Origin: Microcystis panniformis FACHB-1757
Lineage (GTDB): Bacteria; Cyanobacteriota; Cyanobacteriia; Cyanobacteriales; Microcystaceae
DNA: 64,000 nt
Assembly (NCBI RefSeq): GCF_001264245.1
Contig: NZ_CP011339.1
Span: forward strand, 4,712,001 to 4,776,000
Direction: 5' to 3'
The translations under genes were made by a program, and so were the position numbers. The notes beneath the pieces were generated by a model, which saw nothing but the letters and a program-made list of their open reading frames with translations, was not told where the DNA came from and did no database searches. Positions 43,081 through 51,996 of this stretch are shown piece after piece (position 1 is the first letter of the stretch; each line of letters begins with the position of its first letter).

Positions 43081-44439
43081 ATGAAAAAGTCAGAGATCCA
43101 AATTTTCCTAGCTCACGCTAGTGAGGACAAACCAGCAGTTTTGGCACTGCATGACCGCCTTAAGCAAGCGGGATATAAACCTTGGTTAGATAAAAAAGAC
43201 CTGATTCCGGGTCAAATTTGGCGAGATGAAATTCCGAAGGCGATTAAAGCTAGTCAGATTTTTCTCGCCTGTCTGTCAGCGAAATCGGCTAATAAACAGG
43301 GATACATCCAACGGGAGTTGAGGATTGCACTTGATACCTTGGGACAGATGCTACTGGGGACAATTTTTTTTATTCCCATGAGGTTAGAAGAATGCGAAAT
43401 TCCTGATCTGCGACTTGCAGAAGTTGGCTTGAATCTGCGAGACCTCCACTGGCTTGATTATTGGGAAGAAGACGGATTTGAGCAACTAGAAAGAGCAATT
43501 ACCTATCAATTCAAGCTTGAACCAGAAGAGCCAAAACAACTGTTATCAGTATTTAACTTTGAGGTGGTGGGAGTAAATGCGAAGGGTGAGCAAATTAGAA
43601 AAGAGTCGAAACAGTCCCAATATTTCAGGGAAGATCTGGGCAAAGGCATCACCTTAGAAATGGTCGCCATTCCGGGGGGAACTTTCCTGATGGGAACAGA
43701 AGATGAGGAAATCGAAAGACTGGTGAAAAAATTTAATTGGGAAGGATTTAGAAGGGAAAGACCACAACATGAAGTAAATGTCCCACCCTTCTTTATGGGT
43801 AAATATCCCATCACCCAGGCTCAGTGGAAAGCGATCGCCTCTCGCACGGATTTAAAAGTTAAACAAGACCTTGATCTCAACCCAGCCTATTTTAAATACC
43901 GTCCCCATAGCGATCGCCGTCCCATGGAACAAGTCAACTGGTACGATGCGATCGAGTTCTGTGCGAGATTATCAAAACTAACGGTTCGGGAATACCGACT
44001 ACCGAGTGAAGCGGAATGGGAATACGCTTGTCGTGCTGGAACCACCACCCCGTTTTACTTTGGGGAAACCATTACGGGGGAATTGGCTAACTACAATGCC
44101 ACTAATACCTACGCCGATGAACCGAACGGAGAATATCGAAGCGAAACAACTCCCGTGGGACAATTTCCCCCAAACGCCTTTGGACTGTACGATATGCACG
44201 GCAATGTCCGGGAGTGGTGCGCCGATACTTGGCACGATAACTATGACGGTGCGCCGACGGATGGCAGTGTCTGGATAGAAAATGGTAATGATAATCGTTC
44301 TCCTCTGCGGGGCGGTTCCTGGGGCTACAATCCGAATTACTGCCGTTCCGCGATTCGCTACGACTACTACTTCCGCCGCGTCAACCGCATCAACAATTAC
44401 GGTTTTCGGGTAGTCTGCATTTTCGGGAGAACTCTCTAA
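43081..44439 (+). CDS. TIR-domain + FGE-fold protein; candidate DGR target
   Basis: A 452-residue fusion. Residues 1-140 form a TIR domain (EIQIFLAHASEDKPAVLALHDRL, GYKPWLDKKDLIPGQ, ASQIFLACLSAKSANKQGYIQREL) of the bacterial type that can cleave NAD or bind partners; a Glu suited to catalysis is present in QRELRIAL. From residue ~188 comes a full FGE domain (AIPGGTFLMGT, KYPITQAQW, YRLPSEAEWEYACRAGT, LYDMHGNVREWC, GFRVVC). A variable repeat lies at the C-terminus. The likely logic is an effector domain governed by a diversifiable sensor. The start codon touches the TnpB element, so the natural leader has been displaced by 1.3 kb. Confidence 0.88.
   Translation: MKKSEIQIFLAHASEDKPAVLALHDRLKQAGYKPWLDKKDLIPGQIWRDEIPKAIKASQIFLACLSAKSANKQGYIQRELRIALDTLGQMLLGTIFFIPMRLEECEIPDLRLAEVGLNLRDLHWLDYWEEDGFEQLERAITYQFKLEPEEPKQLLSVFNFEVVGVNAKGEQIRKESKQSQYFREDLGKGITLEMVAIPGGTFLMGTEDEEIERLVKKFNWEGFRRERPQHEVNVPPFFMGKYPITQAQWKAIASRTDLKVKQDLDLNPAYFKYRPHSDRRPMEQVNWYDAIEFCARLSKLTVREYRLPSEAEWEYACRAGTTTPFYFGETITGELANYNATNTYADEPNGEYRSETTPVGQFPPNAFGLYDMHGNVREWCADTWHDNYDGAPTDGSVWIENGNDNRSPLRGGSWGYNPNYCRSAIRYDYYFRRVNRINNYGFRVVCIFGRTL
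44307..44437 (+). other. Candidate DGR variable repeat VR3
   Basis: Eighteen variable codons, all NNC or NNT, between GGCGGTTCCTGG and GGTTTTCGGGTAGTCTGC. Its 3' invariant part (ATTTTCGGGAGAACT) differs from VR1 and VR2, so it may use another template or be no longer targeted. Confidence 0.65.
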
Positions 44440-44491
44440 CCCTTTTTCCTTTTTCCCCTTTTACCCTCATTCCCTATTTTTTCTTTTCTTT

Positions 44492-44507
44492 CCCGCCCTT
44501 AGGCGGG
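44492..44507 (+). terminator. Hairpin after TIR-FGE gene
   Basis: A perfect CCCGCC-CTTA-GGCGGG stem after a long pyrimidine tract, followed by TCGATTTTGTAGGGG. The same order of pyrimidine tract, stem and TCGATTTTG follows the gene ending at 2198. Confidence 0.55.
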
Positions 44508-44731
44508 TCGATTTTGTAGGGGGCGAACTCGACCCATTTGGTCGATTTTTGCTTAACAATTGTCAAGGATTGTTAAGATGCGCTTACCCTGCACTTTTCC
44601 CCTAGTTCCCAAAACTAAACTCTAGGAATTTTTAGCCACTGCTAAAGAGGATGAAGTGAGGGCAGAAAAGAATTTAAGAGCATGGTGTCAACAGACTTGC
44701 AAAAATTAGGTGGGCATTGCCCACCCTAATC

Positions 44732-46519
44732 TTAGGATGGCGGTTTGTAGGTAGAAGCAACGGATAATTCTTTTAATTGCTTCGCTGCCACTGTTGAAGG
44801 TGCAGAAGTGAGTAAACAACTAGCTTGCTGGGTTTTCGGGAAAGCAATCACATCGCGAATTGATTCTTCTCCTGCTAACAACATCACCAAGCGATCTAAA
44901 CCGTAGGCGATGCCACCGTGGGGAGGGGTTCCGTATTCAAAAGCTTCTAACAAAAAGCCGAATTTATTATAGGCTTCCTCTGGGGATAGACCGATGGTAG
45001 CGAAGACTTTTTCCTGTACTTCCCGTTGATAGATCCGCAAACTGCCGCCACCGATTTCAATACCATTAAAAATCATATCGTAGGCTAGGGCGCGAGCCTG
45101 GGCTAGATCGTCTAAATCTTCGGGATTAGGGGCAGTAAAGGGGTGATGCAATGCTTCTAGGCGTTTTTCCTCGGCGTTGTATTCAAACATCGGGAAATCC
45201 GTCACCCAGAGGAGGTTGATTTTCTCGGGATCAATTAATCCCAATTGTTCCCCTAAAACTAAGCGTAGGCGGGATAGGGATTTATTGACTGTATCGGTAT
45301 CTCCTGCCCCAAATAAGAGCAGATGCCCCGGTTTTGCGCCAGTCTTCTCGATTAAAGCCTGTTTTTGTGCCTCTGTCAGGTTATCTTTAATCGCACCGAT
45401 GGTATCAAAATCGTAGTCCTCGCGCACGCGGATGTAGGCGATTCCCTTCGCACCCGCATCGGTGGCTTCTTTGAATAAATCCCCACCCGGTTTGATTCTG
45501 ACGTTAGAAATCGCCTCGTTACCGTTGGGAATCGGTAAAACTTTCACCGTCCCACCACTAGCGATCGCACCTGAAAACACCTTAAATCCCGAATCGGCAA
45601 AAATCTCCGCCACATTGACCAATTCCAAGCCAAAACGAGTATCGGGGCGATCGACCCCATAGCGATCCATAGCCTCAGCATAGGTTAAACGGGGCAGGGG
45701 CAGGCTTATATCGATATTTTTGACTTTTTTGAAGATATGAGCGATTAAAGCCTCATTCAGGGCTAAAATCTCGCTTAAGGAGAGAAAACTCATCTCCATA
45801 TCCAACTGAGTAAATTCCGGTTGACGATCAGCACGCAGATCTTCATCCCGGAAACAGCGAGCGATTTGATAGTAGCGATCCATTCCCGACACCATTAATA
45901 ATTGCTTAAATAATTGCGGTGATTGGGGTAAAGCGTACCATTGGCCGGGGTTGACACGGGAAGGAACCAGATAATCCCGCGCTCCTTCGGGAGTTGATCG
46001 AGTTAAAATTGGTGTTTCCACTTCGATAAAATGCTGTTCATCTTCGAGAAAACGGCGCATTTCCTTGACAACTTGGTGACGTAGTTGTAAATTCTGACTC
46101 ATACGCTCCCGGCGTAGGTCTAGATAGCGGTATCGCAAGCGCACATCTTCCCGTACCGATTCACTTTCGGAACTGGAGACGACAAAAGGCAGTTGTTTAG
46201 TAACCCCGTTGAGAATCTCGATGCTACTGGCATAAATTTCAATTTCTCCGGTGGCAATGCGGGGGTTAAGGGATTCGGGGGGACGTTGACTGACTGTTCC
46301 CGTCACCTTGATGACATACTCGTTTCTGACGGTTTCAGCGATGGGGTAGGAAGCGGGAGTTCGTTGGGGATCACTGACGATCTGGACAATACCACTGCGA
46401 TCCCGCAGATCAATAAAAATAACGCCACCGTGATCGCGACGGCGATCGACCCAACCGAAGAGGGTGACACTTTTTTCAATTTCGATCGCGCTAAGGTCGC
46501 CACAGTAGTGAGTTCGCAT
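44732..46519 (-). CDS. aspS: Aspartyl-tRNA synthetase
   Basis: Charges tRNA with aspartate (in cyanobacteria often also tRNA-Asn, followed by amidation). The 595-residue class II enzyme has an N-terminal OB-fold anticodon domain (LFGWVDRRRDHGGVIFIDLRDRSG), motif 2 (RCFRDEDLRADRQPEFTQLD), the bacterial GAD insertion domain, and motif 3 (GGIAYGLDRLVMLLAG). Normal length, intact frame. Confidence 0.97.
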   Translation of the reverse strand: MRTHYCGDLSAIEIEKSVTLFGWVDRRRDHGGVIFIDLRDRSGIVQIVSDPQRTPASYPIAETVRNEYVIKVTGTVSQRPPESLNPRIATGEIEIYASSIEILNGVTKQLPFVVSSSESESVREDVRLRYRYLDLRRERMSQNLQLRHQVVKEMRRFLEDEQHFIEVETPILTRSTPEGARDYLVPSRVNPGQWYALPQSPQLFKQLLMVSGMDRYYQIARCFRDEDLRADRQPEFTQLDMEMSFLSLSEILALNEALIAHIFKKVKNIDISLPLPRLTYAEAMDRYGVDRPDTRFGLELVNVAEIFADSGFKVFSGAIASGGTVKVLPIPNGNEAISNVRIKPGGDLFKEATDAGAKGIAYIRVREDYDFDTIGAIKDNLTEAQKQALIEKTGAKPGHLLLFGAGDTDTVNKSLSRLRLVLGEQLGLIDPEKINLLWVTDFPMFEYNAEEKRLEALHHPFTAPNPEDLDDLAQARALAYDMIFNGIEIGGGSLRIYQREVQEKVFATIGLSPEEAYNKFGFLLEAFEYGTPPHGGIAYGLDRLVMLLAGEESIRDVIAFPKTQQASCLLTSAPSTVAAKQLKELSVASTYKPPS

Positions 46520-46739
46520 AGTCTAACTAGAGAATTACTTATATTACGAATGTAGTATAGAAAGGATGGGGCCAGAAAAAAATCAGACGGCCTTGCTCAT
46601 TATGCCAGTATTTTGTCGCTCTTGTCCCCTTGTTTAGGGTATTTTTATGGTCTCTTAGTCCTCAGCTATCGGCTTTTCGCGGATCGGCTATAATTAACAA
46701 GGATCCTCTAGCAGTTACCGATTGTGAACGATTAAAATC

Positions 46740-47522
46740 ATGAATTCCTTAGAAAAAAAAATGGTGGAACTGTTAAGAGAACTCAGGGAAGATCACCATG
46801 TTTCAGGGGTAAAAGCGGAATTCGAGACGGAAGGAACCCGACTGACGGAAGCGATGCGGTTGAAAGAAATTAGTCTGCAAGCGGGGGTGGATTTTAATCT
46901 GAAAATCGCCGGTTGCGAAGCGATCAGAGATATCTTTGATGCGGTTAATTTAGGAGTCGATCGCTTGATTGCTCCCATGGTAGAAACAGGCTACGCTTTA
47001 CAAAAATATCTGCGGGCAGCTAGGAGGGTTTTAGCTGATCAAGGGGTGGAAGATGTGGAGTTATTGGTTAATATTGAAACGATTACTGCCTGTGAGAATT
47101 TTCAGGAAATGTTAGCGATTCCAGAGATAAAATCTCTCGATGGTATCGTCATCGGACGGATGGATTTAGCCTGTTCTTTGGGATTAACTCGCCGGGATGT
47201 CAATAGCGAGCAAGTTTTGGATCTGGCTTTACCTTTGGCAAAAAAAGCTAAGGCTGCCGGTTTGACTGTGGCTATTGGGGGTGGGGTGTCACTAGATTCT
47301 TTACCGTTTTTCAAAATGTTCTGCCAAGGACATTTTGACCGCTTCGAGACGCGCAAAGTTATCTTTAATTGTCCCCAAGCTTTGGATAATTTTAGTTTAG
47401 CTTTCCAAAAGGCGATCAAGTTTGAATTACTCTGGCTAGAGAATAAAAAAAATTATTATAGTGCTATTGTTCGTGAAGATGACCAGCGTTTAGAAATCCT
47501 CCATAATTTACTTTTTGGTTAA
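46740..47522 (+). CDS. HpcH/HpaI aldolase/citrate-lyase family protein
   Basis: A 260-residue TIM-barrel protein of the HpcH/HpaI class: VSGVKAEFETEG, GVDRLIAPMVETGYAL, LLVNIETITACENF (Glu as metal ligand), GIVIGRMDLACSLG (Asp as second ligand) and VAIGGGVS. It probably acts on a pyruvate- or oxaloacetate-derived hydroxy acid with a divalent metal; the substrate is not known. It is transcribed divergently from aspS with a 220-base gap. Similar genes occur in surface-sugar clusters, but none is adjacent here. Confidence 0.82.
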   Translation: MNSLEKKMVELLRELREDHHVSGVKAEFETEGTRLTEAMRLKEISLQAGVDFNLKIAGCEAIRDIFDAVNLGVDRLIAPMVETGYALQKYLRAARRVLADQGVEDVELLVNIETITACENFQEMLAIPEIKSLDGIVIGRMDLACSLGLTRRDVNSEQVLDLALPLAKKAKAAGLTVAIGGGVSLDSLPFFKMFCQGHFDRFETRKVIFNCPQALDNFSLAFQKAIKFELLWLENKKNYYSAIVREDDQRLEILHNLLFG

Positions 47523-48645
47523 AGATACTGGTCCCTTGATTGATCGTTCAAAACTCGAGCTTCTCTCATCCTAACCAGTAATACTACATCCTGTTTAAAA
47601 GGTATAGGGAAGCAGCGGAGCAGGGAGCAGGCTCTCTTATTCTTGGTGTGTTTAAGTATCTAAGCACAATTAATTACACATCTAAGCCACTACTCCGTCA
47701 GACTTCTGATGTGAGGAAACAGTGAACTGAAAACTCAAATCCGATCCCTAATAGCTGTATCCCGTCTCGGAGTCTCGGAGTCTCGGAGTCTCGACTAGGA
47801 AATTAATTTTGCACGACTACTTAACTTATATGGGAGCGCTCAATCTTTGTGTCCTTCGTGTCTTTGTGGTTCGCACCACACCCCACACCCACCAACAAAC
47901 TTTTTGCCGCAAACCCTAGATAGTTAACAGTTTCCCACCCCCATTAGCTAATCTGGATACTTTCCTCGCAGCACATCTGGTACATTTTGTCAAAAAAACT
48001 TTTTCGTTTTAACATAAGTACACATATTTTTGGCAAAAGATCTTTTTCGTCAGAGGAGCAATTGGCAAGTTTTTCCTGGGGACGAATTAGTCATCCTAGA
48101 CTGGGTAAGGGTTTCAAGGCACAAAGACTAAAAATGCACAGAGTAACCCAATTATTATATTTTAGCAGCAGGCTGTAACTATTGCAATCTCGTTGACAAA
48201 TAGGAATTTTTCTCAATTATTTTTTAAGAAAAGTAAAGATTAAGGAATGTAAATTTAAATCTTCTCAAGTATATTGGGATTTTGATAAATTTTGCTTATA
48301 TAAAGCAGCCCTTAGCATTCAGCTTCTGAGAGCAGTTATCTTATTGGTGAAGTACAAAGTTGTTGTTTTGGGAAGTCTCCGAGCAAGGAGACGATGCCAA
48401 ATCCAGTTAAGTAGGTAGTCGTTAAAAATTATCAGATGCCCCCCTTATTAAGGGGGGATTAAGGGGGGGACTAAGGGGGGATCGGCACCCCCCTTATCAA
48501 GGGGGGCAGGGGGGATCTGAGGCAAAATCTATCTTCAATTTAATTATAACTACTTACTTATAATTCATCTTTAGGAGAAACCCGATATTTTTCAGTGTAA
48601 TTAGTCAATTTCCTTTTTATTATCAATCTAGCCGAGGGCTGACGG
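47523..48645. other. 1.1-kb region without a convincing gene
   Basis: Contains a CTCGGAGT tandem repeat (about 47765-47793), a half copy of a family A end (TTTTTGCCGCAAACCCTAG near 47920), a GTCTCCGAGCAAGGAGAC hairpin (about 48384-48402) and MITE family B copy 6. A 63-codon frame at 47987 has no protein-like features. The AT-rich stretch 48180-48380, with TATATAAAG at about 48297, looks like a promoter and leader that no longer has a gene. Confidence 0.45.
48408..48560. repeat. MITE family B, copy 6
   Basis: TAAGTAGGTAGTCGTTAAAAATTATCAGATG at one end, three GGGGGG hairpin cores, and TTTAATTATAACTACTTACTTA at the other. Confidence 0.8.
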
Positions 48646-49473
48646 CTAATAGCTTTCTTTTTCCTCCGTTACCAGAGTAATACCCGTCCATTCTCCCTTA
48701 TCATCATAAGAACGAATTAAGCGCTGTCTTTGAGTAGGAGAAAGTAACCAACCCACCTCTAAAACAAAAGGATGACCGGCAGTAATTTTCAGAGGTGTAT
48801 TACAGGAGGCTCCATCGGGCAGCAACAGTATTTGAATCGGCAGCGGACCATTTTCAAACAACAATCTTTGTCCCTCGATACGAGCGCTAGAAGTGATTTG
48901 ATTATCACCAAAAGTCAAAGTTTGCGAGAGATAATTATCCCCCTGACGCTCGATCGATATATGGGTAGAATAGGCAGCAGAATTATAAAAATCCCGTCCC
49001 GTTGTCACTGCTTGTCCTCGCCATTGACCCAGTAATTGCTCCACCGTTAACATCGGTCTTTCGGGTGACTGAGAATCAACTAACTTTTCCCGAATTAAAG
49101 TCAAGCGATCGAACTCACAGCGTTCATTAAATAACTGGACGATTCTTAATCGTCTTTCCCCAGAGATTAAGCCAAATTCTGCTCCGAATTGTGAGGAAAA
49201 ACTACTAAAATATAGAGAACCTTGGCAAAAAGCTCCCGTCTGGCTAAATAGAATACCCTGATGGAGAGAACTATACTCTAAAATTAAATCTTCCGGCGCT
49301 CGATCGCTGTAGAGACGGCGGATCAATTGACGAATTGATCGATTATTATTAATGCCTTGCAAAGATACCAAAGTCGGGGTATCTTCGATCAAGTCGCCTT
49401 GGGGAGACAGACGGGTAAAAGAACCTTGCCATTGACCGAGATTTTTGAGTAAACATTCCCACTGGGAGAGCAT
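48646..49473 (-). CDS. DUF3598-family protein
   Basis: A ~275-residue lipocalin-like beta-barrel protein of a cyanobacterial family of unknown function: MLSQWECLLKNLGQWQGSF at the start, a two-fold repeated barrel (LLGQWRGQAVT in the second half), and RQRLIRSYDDKGEWTGITLV at the end. Relatives may bind bilin or other small pigments, which is an inference only. I start at Met 49473; the in-frame extension to 49539 overlaps the divergent panD start. It shares a 37-base divergent intergenic region with panD. Confidence 0.75.
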   Translation of the reverse strand: MLSQWECLLKNLGQWQGSFTRLSPQGDLIEDTPTLVSLQGINNNRSIRQLIRRLYSDRAPEDLILEYSSLHQGILFSQTGAFCQGSLYFSSFSSQFGAEFGLISGERRLRIVQLFNERCEFDRLTLIREKLVDSQSPERPMLTVEQLLGQWRGQAVTTGRDFYNSAAYSTHISIERQGDNYLSQTLTFGDNQITSSARIEGQRLLFENGPLPIQILLLPDGASCNTPLKITAGHPFVLEVGWLLSPTQRQRLIRSYDDKGEWTGITLVTEEKESY

Positions 49474-49510
49474 AATAATTGAGGTAATTGGGGGAAATAG
49501 GACAAAATAC

Positions 49511-49930
49511 ATGGGAACAATTCGATTAATGCACGCCAAACTCCATCGAGTGCGCGTCAGCGAGGCTAACGTCGATTATGTCGGCAGTATCACTATCGAT
49601 CGAGAATTGATTGAGCGGGTCGGTATTTTGCCGCTTGAAGAGGTGGATGTGGTCAATCTTAGCAATGGTAAGCGCTTTTCCACCTACGTTTTTCCCGGCC
49701 AAACTGGGGAAATTTGCCCCAACGGTGGTGCGGCTCTGCTCTGTCAACCCGGAGATATTTTGATTATCTATGCCTACGAACAACGTCCGAGGCAAGAAGT
49801 TCTCGAAAACGGTCATTTTGCCAAAGTTCTCGTCGCTGATGCTGAAAATCGCTGTCAGCAATTTTTTGAACAGAGCCTAATTCCCCGGGGTGATGGTCGG
49901 GGAGTGGAATTCTATAGTCAAGAATGCTGA
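49511..49930 (+). CDS. panD: Aspartate 1-decarboxylase
   Basis: Makes beta-alanine from aspartate for pantothenate and coenzyme A. The 139-residue pro-enzyme begins GTIRLMHAKLHRVRVSEANV and self-cleaves at Gly-Ser in YVGSITID to create the pyruvoyl group. NGGAALLCQPGDILIIYAY is the conserved second half. I start at 49511, the usual family start; the in-frame ATG at 49445 lies inside the divergent gene. The C-terminus is somewhat longer than in E. coli. Confidence 0.95.
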   Translation: MGTIRLMHAKLHRVRVSEANVDYVGSITIDRELIERVGILPLEEVDVVNLSNGKRFSTYVFPGQTGEICPNGGAALLCQPGDILIIYAYEQRPRQEVLENGHFAKVLVADAENRCQQFFEQSLIPRGDGRGVEFYSQEC

Positions 49931-49963
49931 TTCTTGTCCTCAATTTGTTAACTTTCCCGTCAT

Positions 49964-50316
49964 CGGAAATTTTGGGTCTGAAACCCCGCCGTTCTAGGTT
50001 GGCTTTACGTTAGAATTAAAAGGCCAGTCTCGAAAACCAAGTGGACGGCGCAGCACCTTGAAAACTCGGCTTAGGGGGTTCCGACCAGAAAAGCTTGGCC
50101 GGGTAAAAAGTCGCGCGCAACAAGTACAAGAAGCTATAGGCGGTCAACGTACCGTGGGACACAGGGAATCGGGCTTCTGAAATGGGGCGAAAGTCTGTGG
50201 ACTCTGTGTAAGACAGTACATGGTTTTTTAACTGTGGTATGCGACGGTGGTGGAAGCAGAAACTTAAATCGTGAGGTTTAGGAATCGCCGCACTTTTAGG
50301 GCGGCGAGGATGTCAA
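49964..50316. mobile_element. 353-bp IS200/IS605-type non-autonomous element, copy F3
   Basis: Next to GTCAT, begins CGGAAATTTTGGG and ends GATGTCAA, same orientation as F1. Lies in the gap between panD and the arsA/get3 homologue, 42 bases before the latter's start codon. Confidence 0.88.
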
Positions 50317-50357
50317 AATAAGAATAAGTAATGTAAATTTTCTTAGAATCAGCCCCC

Positions 50358-51544
50358 ATGCGTGTAATTCTCATGACCGGTAAAGGAGGCGTGGGTAAAA
50401 CCTCCGTCGCCGCCGCTACAGGACTCCGCTGCGCCGAACTTGGCTATAAAACCCTAGTTCTCAGCACCGATCCCGCTCACTCTCTCGCTGACAGTTTCGA
50501 TCTCGAATTAGGTCACGATCCTCGTTTGGTACGTCCCCATCTTTGGGGGCAGAATTAGACGCACTAATGGAACTAGAAGGCAACTGGGGCGCAGTAAAAC
50601 GTTACATTACTCAGGTATTGCAAGCTAGGGGTTTAGATGGAGTGCAAGCGGAAGAATTAGCGATTTTACCCGGAATGGATGAGATTTTCGGCTTAGTTCG
50701 CATGAAACGCCACTACGATGAGGGTACTTATGATGTGTTGATTATCGATTCCGCACCGACGGGGACAGCTTTACGATTGCTGAGTTTGCCAGAAGTGGGC
50801 GGTTGGTACATGAGAAGATTTTACAAACCTTTACAGGGAATGTCGGTGGCATTGCGACCACTGGTGGAACCTTTATTTCGACCGATCGCCGGTTTTTCCC
50901 TGCCAGACAAGGAAGTTATGGATGCTCCCTACGAGTTTTATGAGCAGATCGAGGCTTTAGAAAAAGTTTTGACCGATAATACTCAAACCTCGGTACGTTT
51001 GGTGACAAACCCCGAAAAAATGGTGATTAAGGAGTCTTTACGCGCCCATGCCTATCTAAGTCTCTATAATGTTTCCACCGATTTGATTATTGCTAATCGG
51101 ATTATTCCTGACAAAGTAACCGATCCTTTCTTTGCTCGTTGGAAAGAAAATCAACAGGGTTATAAACAGGAAATTTACGATAATTTTCATCCTTTACCGG
51201 TTAAGGAAGTTCCTCTCTACTCCGAAGAAATGTGTGGTTTACCCGCTTTAGAAAGACTGAAAGAAACTCTTTTTGCTGGGGAAGATCCGACTAAGGTTTA
51301 TTACCAAGAAAACACTATTCGGGTAGTTCAACAGGAAAATAACTACAGTCTGGAATTATATTTACCCGGCATACCCAAGGAACAGATACAACTAAATAAA
51401 ACTGGAGATGAGTTAAATATTCGCATCGGTAATCACCGTCGTAATTTAGTCTTACCCCAAGCTTTGGCAGCCCTGAAACCTTCCGGAGCAAAAATGGAAG
51501 ATGATTACCTGAAAATCTCTTTTAGCAACGTGGTGAAAGTGTAA
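50358..51544 (+). pseudogene. ArsA/Get3-family ATPase with HSP20-like tail, frameshifted
   Basis: Walker A is GKGGVGKTSVAAATG in the first frame, which stops at 50558. The second frame continues GAELDALMELEGNWGAV, IIDSAPTGTALRLLSLP (switch II), and a C-terminal ArsA_HSP20-like domain (NNYSLELYLPGIPKEQIQL). The break is at five G (50545-50549); six G read LWGAELDAL through. Cyanobacterial relatives may act in membrane-protein targeting or metalloid handling; the role is unsettled. Likely a sequencing indel, otherwise a recent pseudogene. Confidence 0.85.
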
Positions 51545-51616
51545 TTTTCCCAGAGTAGGTGGGAAGCTTTTCAGTGATCAGTGATCAGTAATCAGTGAAC
51601 TGAAAAATAACATCTG

Positions 51617-51735
51617 ATACTAAATCTGGTTATGAAAGACTGATTATTTATTCCCCTTTTTGCATGAGTGCATGAGTAGAAAACGGGTTTCTCCGAGAAA
51701 CCCGTTTTCTGTGCGTTACTCAACGGATTTAGTAT
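51617..51735. repeat. Palindromic repeat family C, copy 3 (complete)
   Basis: ATACTAAATC at the left and GATTTAGTAT at the right form terminal inverted repeats around the hairpin AGAAAACGGGTTTCTC/GAGAAACCCGTTTTCT. This copy shows the full ~120-bp unit. Confidence 0.8.
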
Positions 51736-51798
51736 GATAACTGATAGCTGTCTCCCATCAACCCTCTCGACTGGGAAATTAATTTTGCACGACTACTT

Positions 51799-51975
51799 AG
51801 GGTTTGCGGCAAAAAGTAGGGGCGAAGCATTCGGATAGAAAATCTATGATTTCAGCAATAGGTTATTGCCCGAATGCTTCGCCCTTACAGAACTTGAAAA
51901 TCTTACAGATGCTTCGCCAAACAGGCCCCAAACCCCTTACCTAGTCCATATTTCACATTTATTCAGCCAACCCTA
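51799..51975. repeat. MITE family A, copy 5
   Basis: AGGGTTTGCGGCAAAAAG to TTATTCAGCCAACCCT. The interior GGCGAAGCATTCGGATAGAA ... CCGAATGCTTCGCCC is shared with copy 1 at 2344. Confidence 0.8.
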
Positions 51976-51996
51976 CTGATGATTTTCCCAGAAAAA

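Noticed and set aside
47987..48178. 63-residue frame
   Set aside because: No ribosome binding site, low-complexity composition and no recognisable motif in a region full of repeats.
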